5,583 bases of DNA, from contig JAGRAA010000333.1 of assembly GCA_020435185.1 (NCBI GenBank), positions 1-5,583 of the forward strand, read 5' to 3'. Below, one piece after another: positions 1 to 5,583 of the stretch (within the stretch, counting starts at the first letter, position 1; each line of letters starts with the position of its first letter). Below the pieces are notes generated by a model that saw only the letters and a list, made by a program, of their open reading frames with translations, had not been told where the DNA came from and ran no database searches. Source of the DNA: Bdellovibrionales bacterium. Lineage in GTDB: Bacteria > Bdellovibrionota > Bdellovibrionia > Bdellovibrionales > UBA1609. The position numbers were made by a program, and so were the translations under genes.

Positions 1-987
1 AGCTCCTATCTTTTTTGTGTCTAAACTTACCACCGCAATTTTTTGTTTAGACTTAATAACCAACTCGCTAGCAAACTTTATTAAAGAAGAAGTTTTTCCT
101 TGAGAATGAGGACCCAAGAACAAATGATTCTTGCCTTCGTATCTCTCTTCACAAACTTTTAGGTAAGATAAAAAATACTTTGCTAAATAGGCATTCACAT
201 AAGGCTTCTTTTTATACAAACTAGGATCCAATGAACTCTTTACTTTTTGCACTAATTCTGTTGAATTCTTTGAATTGATCCCATTCGATTTTAGATGTTC
301 ATAGAGGTAACTCAGTTCATAGGGAATTCCCTCGACAGCTCCTGGATGAAGGCTTATAAAATTTTGAGGTACATTGTTGAAATTGTTAATAATTTGTTTC
401 AACATTTTAATCTCATTTTTTAAGCTTTCAATAGTGTCATTATCTACCGGCTTCGCTCCAACCCTAACTTCTGACGGTGAGGTCTTCTGTACCGCTCGCC
501 AAGCTTCTTGAACTGCACTTTTTATTCTATTGTTTGCGCTAAGCCTTGGCTCTTCAGCCTTGTTGACCCCTCTCTCTTCATAAGTCATTTGATTGTCTAA
601 TTGCTCATTGATATTTGGAAAATCCTGCACCACAGGCTCTTCATCTTGGATATCCACATATCTTTGCTGAGTAAATTGAACACTCTTTCTCGCAAACTCC
701 TGCTGCGCGGAACGTAAAGTCTTATCGATAAAATCTCTTTGTTTTTGAACTGGTGCGTTCTTAAAAACCTCTCTTGCCGCCTGACTCAACTTTGATTCTG
801 CAAATTCTTTTACTTTTAATTTGCCTTCAGAAATCGCCGCCGTAATCTCTATACTGCCACTTCCGCCGATTCCAAATTTAGGTTTATGCTCTTTTGCTGA
901 TAAAATTATAGCATCGGGTCCTAGATTATTTTTCACCAACGCAAGGGCATCTTGAATAGTTGACGCTTCAAATTTTTTAACTAGCAT
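1..987 (-). CDS. flhF: Flagellar biosynthesis GTPase FlhF, N-terminal 329 residues (3' end beyond the window)
   Basis: FlhF is an SRP-family GTPase (relative of Ffh and FtsY) that in many bacteria controls flagellar placement or number, usually as a membrane-associated dimer regulated by FlhG. The frame is open from the ATG at 985-987 to the window edge, so the C-terminal part, probably 100-150 residues, is missing. Seen: the typical FlhF opening MLVKKFEAST with LGPDAIILSAKE at 22-33; a polar, Gln/Glu-rich B region to about 215; a clean heptad pattern (I186, L189, I193, L196, I200, F203) suggesting a short coiled coil; an N-domain-like helical stretch around 222-285; then a P-loop at 292-301, GPHSQGKTSS. 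The window ends just after DTKKIGA (323-329), the place of the family's DTYRIxA motif. Both motifs deviate: the usual inner P-loop Gly is Ser295, and the usual Arg is Lys326; Lys298, Thr299 and Asp323 are kept. The start is set by GGAG seven bases upstream and overlaps flhA by 11 bp. Identity is secure; GTPase competence is uncertain. Confidence 0.93.
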   Translation of the reverse strand, partial: MLVKKFEASTIQDALALVKNNLGPDAIILSAKEHKPKFGIGGSGSIEITAAISEGKLKVKEFAESKLSQAAREVFKNAPVQKQRDFIDKTLRSAQQEFARKSVQFTQQRYVDIQDEEPVVQDFPNINEQLDNQMTYEERGVNKAEEPRLSANNRIKSAVQEAWRAVQKTSPSEVRVGAKPVDNDTIESLKNEIKMLKQIINNFNNVPQNFISLHPGAVEGIPYELSYLYEHLKSNGINSKNSTELVQKVKSSLDPSLYKKKPYVNAYLAKYFLSYLKVCEERYEGKNHLFLGPHSQGKTSSLIKFASELVIKSKQKIAVVSLDTKKIGA

Positions 988-3073
988 GGGCAATCTCCAC
1001 TAATCCAACAGATTTCACTTTTGCTTCTCCTGTAATTTCATTATGAGAAAGGACGGTAAGCTGGGGTATAAATCTATTCATTAATTTAAATAAATGTCTT
1101 CTTACGGTCGGACTAGTAAGAAGAATAGGCTGTCCTGCAATCTCAGGATTGTCTTGAATTTTTTGAGAGACATCATTAATCAAATTTTGTGCTGTATGTG
1201 GGTCCATAACTAACTGAACCCCTTGCTCTGTTTGCAGTAGAGAATTAGATATAAGTTCCTCGGCATTTGGCGAAAGATTCAATACTTGTACCTCTCCCTC
1301 ATCTGATAAAATTTTAGTTGTAATTCCTCTCGCTAAAGCTTTACGTACAGACTCTGTAAGAACCTCTAAGTCTTTCGTGTTATCTGAATTATCCGCAAGA
1401 GCCTCGAAGATCGTTAATAAATCTCTAATCGAAACTTGCTCTTTAAGTAGGTTTTGCAACACCCTGACCACTTGACCCAGCGCCAATTTATCAGGAATCA
1501 GCTCTTCAACTACTTTTGGATAATTCTTTTTAAAGTTTTCCACCAAATTATTAACTTCTTGTCTCCCTAGCAATTCATACGCATGAGTTCTAATGGTCTC
1601 CGTAATATGAGTAGCCATCACAGTAGGAAGATCCACAACCGTATATCCGCTTAATTCAGCCTCATCTTTCATAGATTTACCTATCCATAAAGCATCAAGG
1701 CCAAATGCCGGTTCAGTAGTAGGAATTCCGTCTACTGTCTTAATGACGTTTCCTGGGTCCATAGCTAGATAACAGTCTGTTCTTAGATTTCCTCCACAGA
1801 CTTTATTGCCTTTAATCATTAACCGGTATTCACCAGGATCTAATTGTAAGTTATCTCTTATATGGATACTGGGAACAATAATTCCTAAATCAATAGCAAA
1901 TTGTTTTCTAATGCTAACAATCCTCTCTAATAAGTCTCCAGATTCTTCTGATTCCACGATATTAATTAATCCGTATCCAACCTCTAGCTCAATAACATCG
2001 AGAGGGAGTAAACTTTCAACGTTTTCTTTTTCAGGCCTTGCCGCATCCTCTTCTTGTTGTTTAATTTTTTGTAACTCTTTATCTTCGTTATATGCTTGAA
2101 CTCCATAAGCCACGCCAATCATTAATATGGAAATTGCAAAAAATGGAATTTTCGGTAAACCCGGGACTAAGCCTAAAAACCCTATAATACCTCCAACTAT
2201 GTACATAGACTTAGGCTTTAAAAACAATTGACCGGCCATAAGAGTTCCAACATTCTCTTTGGCTGAGCTTCTAGTAACCACAATACCAGCTGCCGTCGAA
2301 ATAATAAGAGCTGGAATTTGAGAAACTAACCCGTCCCCCACAGTTAGCATCGTATATGTTTCGGCGGCCTCGGCAATGCCTAATCCTTTTTGCAAAACCC
2401 CTATTAAGAGTCCTCCAATAATGTTAACTAAGGTGATAATTATTCCCGCAATAGCATCGCCTCGCACGAATTTACTGGCACCATCCATGGCTCCATAAAA
2501 ATCGGCTTCCTGTTCAATTTCTTTTCTTCTTTCTCTGGCTTCTTTTTCTGTGATTAACCCGGCATTGAGATCAGCATCAATCGACATTTGCTTACCAGGC
2601 AACGCATCCAAGGTAAATCGAGCAGCAACCTCAGCCACTCTTCCTGAACCTTTGGTGATAACGACAAAGTTAATTACGACAAGAATAATAAAAACAATTA
2701 AGCCTATGACATAGTTATTACCTATAACAAAATCACCAAAAGCAGCAATAACCTGCCCTGCTGCCGCATCACCAGTATGGCCCTTTGTCAAAATCAATCG
2801 TGTTGAAGCGACGTTTAAGGCTAATCGAAAAAGTGTGGTTATTAACAACAAGCTTGGAAATACTGAAAAATCTAATGACTTTTCAGTATAGATGGCGACG
2901 AGTAAAACCAACAAACCCATAGTTAACGAAATCGTCAAAGCTAAATCCATGATAAAAGCTGGAAGTGGCAGTATCATCACAACAAGAATTCCAATAAGCG
3001 CGACCGAAACCAACAAGTCTACATTTTTAAGATACTTTTCGTTTTTCTTTAGAAACAACAGCATGGATTCCAT
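977..3073 (-). CDS. flhA: Flagellar type III export apparatus protein FlhA
   Basis: FlhA (FHIPEP family, 698 residues here, normal length) is the inner-membrane export component whose cytoplasmic domains form a nonameric ring that docks chaperone-substrate complexes and couples secretion to the proton motive force. Seen: a short charged N-terminus, then about eight hydrophobic segments within residues 19-327. The family signature is present at 69-94 (FSVFPSLLLITTLFR, then LALNVASTR) and continues with FVVITKGSGRVAEVAARFTL at 136-155. The conserved cytoplasmic loop contains LDALPGKQM (155-163), DADLNAGL (166-173) and DGASKFVRGDAIAGI (197-211), including the conserved acidic residues linked in the family to proton-coupled export. 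A Lys/Glu/Gln-rich linker (about 328-352) leads to the soluble domain, which ends with SPTVRRHLFKLM and the conserved VLSHNEI (674-680). The chosen ATG overlaps the flhB stop as TAATG; a second in-frame ATG three codons later is possible. The gene appears intact, with no key motif missing. Confidence 0.98.
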   Translation of the reverse strand: MESMLLFLKKNEKYLKNVDLLVSVALIGILVVMILPLPAFIMDLALTISLTMGLLVLLVAIYTEKSLDFSVFPSLLLITTLFRLALNVASTRLILTKGHTGDAAAGQVIAAFGDFVIGNNYVIGLIVFIILVVINFVVITKGSGRVAEVAARFTLDALPGKQMSIDADLNAGLITEKEARERRKEIEQEADFYGAMDGASKFVRGDAIAGIIITLVNIIGGLLIGVLQKGLGIAEAAETYTMLTVGDGLVSQIPALIISTAAGIVVTRSSAKENVGTLMAGQLFLKPKSMYIVGGIIGFLGLVPGLPKIPFFAISILMIGVAYGVQAYNEDKELQKIKQQEEDAARPEKENVESLLPLDVIELEVGYGLINIVESEESGDLLERIVSIRKQFAIDLGIIVPSIHIRDNLQLDPGEYRLMIKGNKVCGGNLRTDCYLAMDPGNVIKTVDGIPTTEPAFGLDALWIGKSMKDEAELSGYTVVDLPTVMATHITETIRTHAYELLGRQEVNNLVENFKKNYPKVVEELIPDKLALGQVVRVLQNLLKEQVSIRDLLTIFEALADNSDNTKDLEVLTESVRKALARGITTKILSDEGEVQVLNLSPNAEELISNSLLQTEQGVQLVMDPHTAQNLINDVSQKIQDNPEIAGQPILLTSPTVRRHLFKLMNRFIPQLTVLSHNEITGEAKVKSVGLVEIAHAS
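995..998 (-). promoter_or_regulatory. Ribosome binding site of flhF, inside the end of flhA
   Basis: The minus strand reads GTGGAGATTGCCC and then ATG. GGAG lies seven bases before the flhF start codon and is wholly within the last codons of flhA. It fixes the flhF start at 987 and suggests that flhF translation is coupled to that of flhA. Confidence 0.75.
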
Positions 3074-4140
3074 TAAGTTACTTTCCTTTTCTTCAACCTA
3101 TATACATAAGACAATACTTCAGCGACTGCTGTATACAGTTCACGAGGTATATTCTGTCCAATTTTTATGGTTTTAAATATCGTTCTAGCTAATGGTTTGT
3201 TTTCAACAACCGGAATGGAGTGCTCTTTGGCAAGACTTTTAATCTTTTCCGCAACCAGATCAGCCCCTTTTGCAATCACGGTGGGAGCAGCCATTGTATG
3301 ATCATACTTTAGCGCCACTGCAATATGAGTAGGATTCGTAATAATAACATCTGCCTTAGGGACCTCCGTCATCATTCTACGATTTGCCATCTCTCTTTGA
3401 ATTCTTCTAATTCTTGCCTTGATAAGGGGATCCCCCTCTCTAGACTTATGTTCTTCTTTAACTTCTTGCTTAGTCATTTTCATTTGTTTTTCTAATTCAA
3501 ATCTTTGAAATCCATAGTCAATGGTGGCGAGTATTATCATGAAAACTCCAACTCCCAAAAACAATCTAACCGTTATATCTCCAATATAAGCTATAATCTG
3601 CTCAATAGAAAAATTCACAAGAATGGGAAGCTTTAAAATGTCATTCTCTAGTATCCAAAAAACTATCATTCCCACGACAACGACTTTAATCACGGCTTTA
3701 AGACCCTCTACCCAAGATCTCAAACTCATAATTCTTTTAAACCCTTCTACCGGATTTAGTTTTTCAAATTTTAACTGCAGCGCCTCTTCATTGATAACAA
3801 AACCTACCTGCAATACTGAACTTAAAAAAGATCCCACCAACAATAGTCCCATCATAGGAGAGACTAAAAATAGTGATTTTTTGGCAGCCAACATGAACGC
3901 TTGCTGCCAGTTTCCTTCTCTTACAGAAGAAACCAACAGATCTGTAAACGCTCGATGAAAAATTTCAACGAACTCAGAGAAAAACAAACGCCCTAACAAC
4001 CACATGCATAGCAAAGAAGTAAATAAAGAAAATACAGTAGCCAACTCTTTAGTCTGCGCCACTTGTCCTCTTTTTCTAAAATCTTCGCGCCGCTGCTGCG
4101 TAGCTTCTTCGGTGCGTTCTCCTGCATCATCGTTAGCCAT
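3073..4140 (-). CDS. flhB: Flagellar export switch protein FlhB
   Basis: FlhB (355 residues; usual range about 350-385) is the inner-membrane export gate component that changes substrate class from rod/hook to filament proteins after cleaving itself. Seen: the family N-terminus, with RTEEATQQR (9-17) and RKRGQVAQTKEL (22-33); the first motif has Ala where Pro is usual. Four hydrophobic segments lie near 34-54, 88-115, 145-166 and 180-209. A charged linker follows (FELEKQMKMTKQEVKEEHKS, 214-233), then PLIKARIRRIQREMANRRMM (238-257). The autocleavage site NPTH is at 269-272, the same position as Asn269/Pro270 in Salmonella FlhB, followed by the typical HIAVALKYD and the C-terminal motif ENKPLARTIFK (313-323). 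The ATG at 4140 has AAGGA six bases upstream in the 17-bp gap after fliR. There is no fusion to FliR, unlike in some clostridia. The cleavage residues are intact, so normal switching is expected. Confidence 0.98.
   Translation of the reverse strand: MANDDAGERTEEATQQRREDFRKRGQVAQTKELATVFSLFTSLLCMWLLGRLFFSEFVEIFHRAFTDLLVSSVREGNWQQAFMLAAKKSLFLVSPMMGLLLVGSFLSSVLQVGFVINEEALQLKFEKLNPVEGFKRIMSLRSWVEGLKAVIKVVVVGMIVFWILENDILKLPILVNFSIEQIIAYIGDITVRLFLGVGVFMIILATIDYGFQRFELEKQMKMTKQEVKEEHKSREGDPLIKARIRRIQREMANRRMMTEVPKADVIITNPTHIAVALKYDHTMAAPTVIAKGADLVAEKIKSLAKEHSIPVVENKPLARTIFKTIKIGQNIPRELYTAVAEVLSYVYRLKKRKVT
3084..3088 (-). promoter_or_regulatory. Ribosome binding site of flhA, inside the end of flhB
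   Basis: AAGGA on the minus strand lies ten bases before the flhA ATG at 3073, a little farther than ideal, within the Lys/Arg-rich last codons of flhB. The flhB stop and flhA start share one base (TAATG), an arrangement that commonly allows a terminating ribosome to restart. Coupling is inferred, not shown. Confidence 0.55.
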
Positions 4141-4146
4141 TATCCA

Positions 4147-4151
4147 TCCTT
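4147..4151 (-). promoter_or_regulatory. Ribosome binding site of flhB
   Basis: AAGGA on the minus strand lies six bases before the flhB ATG, in the only gap of more than one base in the window (4141-4157, 17 bp between the fliR stop and the flhB start). The gap is too short to hold an obvious promoter or terminator. Confidence 0.7.
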
Positions 4152-4157
4152 AGATAA

Positions 4158-4934
4158 CTAAAAACTTTTTAAAATTTGAAAAAGCTTAATCCCCGTACTC
4201 TCTAACAACCCATCCATTTGCCCAATAATAATTGGCATAGATACAATCAGTATTATAAATCCAACTAAAATATTTACAGGCAAACTCGTAATCAGCACAT
4301 TGATTTGAGGAACCGCTCTCCCTATCAATGCCATCATTAAATTCATAATTAAAATCGCAATCATTACAGGAGCAGAAAGCTTCACTCCAATAACCATGAT
4401 ATATTCTACAAATTCACCAACAGATAAAAAGGAATTGACCGATATTAAATCTTGAGAAAGCGGAACAATATCAAAGCTATCCATTAGAGCTGATAAAAAA
4501 AGATGGTGTCCATTCACCGACAAGAAAAACAAACTCGCTATCATCACCTGAAATTGATCAATTGGCGTAGCTCTCTCCCCAATCGCAGGATTGAAAAGCT
4601 GGGTATTAGAAAGTCCCATGCTTATGCTAATAATTTGTCCTGAAATTCCAAAAGCAAAAAAGAAAAATCTTGCTAAAAACCCAATAGATAACCCAATAAA
4701 AACCTCTCTAATGAATAGCCAAACCATAAGATAGGATCCAATATCATGAGGCAAACCATTCCATTTAATCACTGGAAATGTAAGAATGGACAGCACGAAG
4801 GCAAATAAAATTTTTATCGTCGACGGAACAGTGCTCACTCCAAAAACTGGCCAAGAAACGACAAAGCTAGACATTCTCACTAAAACTAGTGAAAAAGCGA
4901 TTATTTCTGCTTCATTAAAATCAAATAAACTCAA
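4158..4934 (-). CDS. fliR: Flagellar type III export gate protein FliR (TTG start)
   Basis: FliR (258 residues, normal length) is an inner-membrane protein of which one copy joins the FliP5-FliQ4 ring to form the export channel. Seen: a strongly hydrophobic protein with about six membrane segments. Conserved family positions include Arg20 and Pro29 near the N-terminus, LFIREVFIGLSIGF (73-86), FNPAIGE (114-120), SVNGHHLFLSAL (139-150) and GRAVPQINVLITSLP (205-219) followed by a final hydrophobic helix. The start codon is TTG at 4932-4934. It is supported by AAGGA six bases upstream and by the protein beginning at the usual distance from the conserved Arg; the first in-frame ATG would begin at Met21 and delete the first helix and Arg20. 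The fliQ stop is one base upstream. The stop is TAG, 17 bp before flhB. Confidence 0.97.
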   Translation of the reverse strand: MSLFDFNEAEIIAFSLVLVRMSSFVVSWPVFGVSTVPSTIKILFAFVLSILTFPVIKWNGLPHDIGSYLMVWLFIREVFIGLSIGFLARFFFFAFGISGQIISISMGLSNTQLFNPAIGERATPIDQFQVMIASLFFLSVNGHHLFLSALMDSFDIVPLSQDLISVNSFLSVGEFVEYIMVIGVKLSAPVMIAILIMNLMMALIGRAVPQINVLITSLPVNILVGFIILIVSMPIIIGQMDGLLESTGIKLFQILKSF

Positions 4935-4935
4935 G

Positions 4936-5208
4936 CTAGTTCCTTATATAAAAACTCATGTTTTCAAACAACCCCGTGGTAAAACTACCGATTACATCTA
5001 GCATCCATGGAGCCGATATTAAAAATACTACGGCGACGATAGCCATTTTAGGAATAAAAGTTAACGTGGCCTCGTTGATTTGCGTAACCGCCTGAAAAAC
5101 ACTTATTATTAAACCAATAATCAATGCTCCAATAAGCATCGGGGAAGCCACAAGGGCTGTGGTTTGAAGTGCATTTCTACTTAGTTCTAAAATTAACTCT
5201 TCATTCAT
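4936..5208 (-). CDS. fliQ: Flagellar type III export gate protein FliQ
   Basis: FliQ is a small inner-membrane protein; in solved export gates four copies wrap the FliP/FliR core. Started at the ATG at 5206-5208 it has 90 residues, matching the family's usual length of about 89. Seen: a short amphipathic N-terminus (MNEELILELSRNAL), then two membrane hairpin helices, about 16-38 and 50-72, joined by the highly conserved FQAVTQINEATLTFIPK (38-54). Pro23 and the Gly residues of the first helix are also typical. A longer reading from TTG at 5220 would add only four residues (MEDK), and that TTG overlaps the GGAGG ribosome binding site, so I reject it. The gene starts one base after the fliP stop and ends one base before the fliR TTG, consistent with coupled translation of the three gate proteins. 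Confidence 0.96.
   Translation of the reverse strand: MNEELILELSRNALQTTALVASPMLIGALIIGLIISVFQAVTQINEATLTFIPKMAIVAVVFLISAPWMLDVIGSFTTGLFENMSFYIRN
4941..4945 (-). promoter_or_regulatory. Ribosome binding site of fliR, decides the TTG start
   Basis: The minus strand reads AAGGAACTAGC and then TTG. AAGGA lies six bases before the TTG, inside the last codons of fliQ, and the fliQ stop TAG sits between the two. This good match and spacing is the main DNA evidence for TTG initiation. Confidence 0.75.
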
Positions 5209-5209
5209 T

Positions 5210-5583
5210 TTATCCTCCAAAGCTTTCTACTAAAGATCCCACTAACAAAGCCCATCCATCTACAAAAACAAACAACATAATTTTAAATGGCAAACTTATT
5301 ATTACCGGCGGCAACATCATCATCCCCATCGCCATCAAAACACTTGCTGCAACCATATCAATCACTAGAAAGGGCAAATATATGATAAATCCTATCTGGA
5401 ATGCCGTCTTAAGTTCAGAAATTATAAATGCGGGTATCAAGGTAGATGTGGGAACATCTGCTCTTGTTTTAGGTTTTTCTACTTTAGCCATTTTAATGAA
5501 TAAGGCTAAGTCAGATTCTCGCGTTTGACTAAACATAAACTGACGGATGGGGCCAAGCGCTTTATCTAAAGCCGCTTCTTGCG
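5210..5583 (-). CDS. fliP: Flagellar type III export gate protein FliP, C-terminal 123 residues (5' end beyond the window)
   Basis: FliP forms the pentameric core of the flagellar export channel in the inner membrane. The frame is open to the right edge, so the true start, signal sequence and first membrane segments are outside; compared with the usual 240-250 residues, about half is missing. Seen, counting from the first complete codon: EAALDKALGPIRQFMFSQTR (2-21), then a short cytoplasmic/periplasmic stretch, the FliP family signature PAFIISELKTAFQIGF (50-65), the hairpin with LPFLVIDMVAASVL (69-82), and the methionine cluster MAMGMMMLPP (83-92), which in known structures provides the methionine gasket closing the channel. 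The protein ends with LPFKIMLFVFVDGWALLVGS (97-116) and VESFGG. An internal ATG at 5534-5536 is not the start, because conserved FliP sequence continues upstream of it to the edge. Confidence 0.97.
   Translation of the reverse strand, partial: QEAALDKALGPIRQFMFSQTRESDLALFIKMAKVEKPKTRADVPTSTLIPAFIISELKTAFQIGFIIYLPFLVIDMVAASVLMAMGMMMLPPVIISLPFKIMLFVFVDGWALLVGSLVESFGG
5214..5218 (-). promoter_or_regulatory. Ribosome binding site of fliQ, formed by the last fliP codons
   Basis: GGAGG on the minus strand lies five bases before the fliQ ATG at 5208. The same bases encode the two final glycines of FliP (GGA GGA TAA), so the C-terminus of one protein and the initiation signal of the next share sequence. 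It decides the fliQ start. Confidence 0.85.

Noticed and set aside
1806..2099. Plus-strand open frame of 97 codons opposite flhA
   Set aside because: It is antisense to the FlhA linker and start of the soluble domain. The Ser/Leu-rich translation reflects the complement of Glu/Lys codons and has no independent support.
3062..3064. Alternative flhA start at the fourth codon
   Set aside because: It is possible but has only a weak GGA upstream; the first ATG, overlapping the flhB stop as TAATG with AAGGA upstream, is preferred. The difference is three residues.
2892..3176. Plus-strand open frame of 94 codons spanning the flhB/flhA junction
   Set aside because: It crosses two real genes in antisense and shows no protein motif or initiation signal.
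3623..3958. Plus-strand open frame of 111 codons opposite flhB
   Set aside because: It is antisense to the conserved membrane part of FlhB, with Ser/Thr/Asn-rich low-information translation typical of a reverse-strand shadow.
4133..4147. Tiny out-of-frame reading ATG GAT AAT GGC TAA overlapping the flhB start, a possible leader peptide
   Set aside because: Its ATG is formed by the end of the flhB ribosome binding site itself, leaving no spacing for its own initiation; most likely chance.
4141..4157. Possible promoter or terminator in the fliR/flhB gap
   Set aside because: The gap is only 17 bp, mostly used by the flhB ribosome binding site, and contains no hairpin or T-run that would suggest a terminator.
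4786..5001. Plus-strand open frame of 71 codons opposite the fliR/fliQ junction
   Set aside because: Antisense to conserved FliR N-terminus and FliQ C-terminus; no support beyond the absence of stops.
5169..5528. Plus-strand open frame of 119 codons opposite fliP and fliQ
   Set aside because: It is fully antisense to two strongly conserved genes, has no convincing ribosome binding site, and its translation resembles no known protein; it is a shadow of the real coding strand.

Overview
This window is a dense, single-direction piece of a flagellar biosynthesis operon. Every gene lies on the minus strand, so transcription runs from right to left: fliP (C-terminal part only, cut by the right edge), fliQ, fliR, flhB, flhA, and flhF (N-terminal 329 codons only, cut by the left edge). 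By my gene calls only 19 bases are non-coding: 1 bp between fliP and fliQ, 1 bp between fliQ and fliR, and 17 bp between fliR and flhB. flhB/flhA overlap by 1 bp and flhA/flhF by 11 bp. There is no gene-free stretch over 300 bases, and I see no promoter, terminator, RNA gene, mobile element, CRISPR array or repeat.

The products fit together as one machine. FliP, FliQ and FliR form the core of the flagellar type III export gate in the inner membrane. FlhB sits on that core and switches substrate class through its self-cleaving NPTH site, here at residues 269-272. FlhA forms the cytoplasmic docking ring that receives chaperone-substrate complexes and couples export to the proton gradient. FlhF is an SRP-family GTPase that in many bacteria sets the number or site of flagella. 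The presence of flhF makes this a flagellar locus rather than a virulence injectisome.

The DNA is AT-rich by eye. The order fliP-fliQ-fliR-flhB-flhA-flhF is shared by several phyla (Bacillota, spirochaetes, Bdellovibrio-like bacteria and others), so it does not fix the host. The FlhF N-terminal region gives me a weak impression of a low-GC Bdellovibrionota/Bacteriovorax-type organism; this is a guess, not a result.

I find no previously undescribed system. The most notable signal is in FlhF, whose nucleotide-binding motifs depart from the family consensus (GPHSQGKTS at the P-loop and DTKKIGA where DTYRIxA is usual). Two start codons also deserve attention: fliR begins with TTG behind a good ribosome binding site, and fliQ is best started at the ATG at 5208, because a longer TTG start at 5220 would place the start codon on the ribosome binding site itself.
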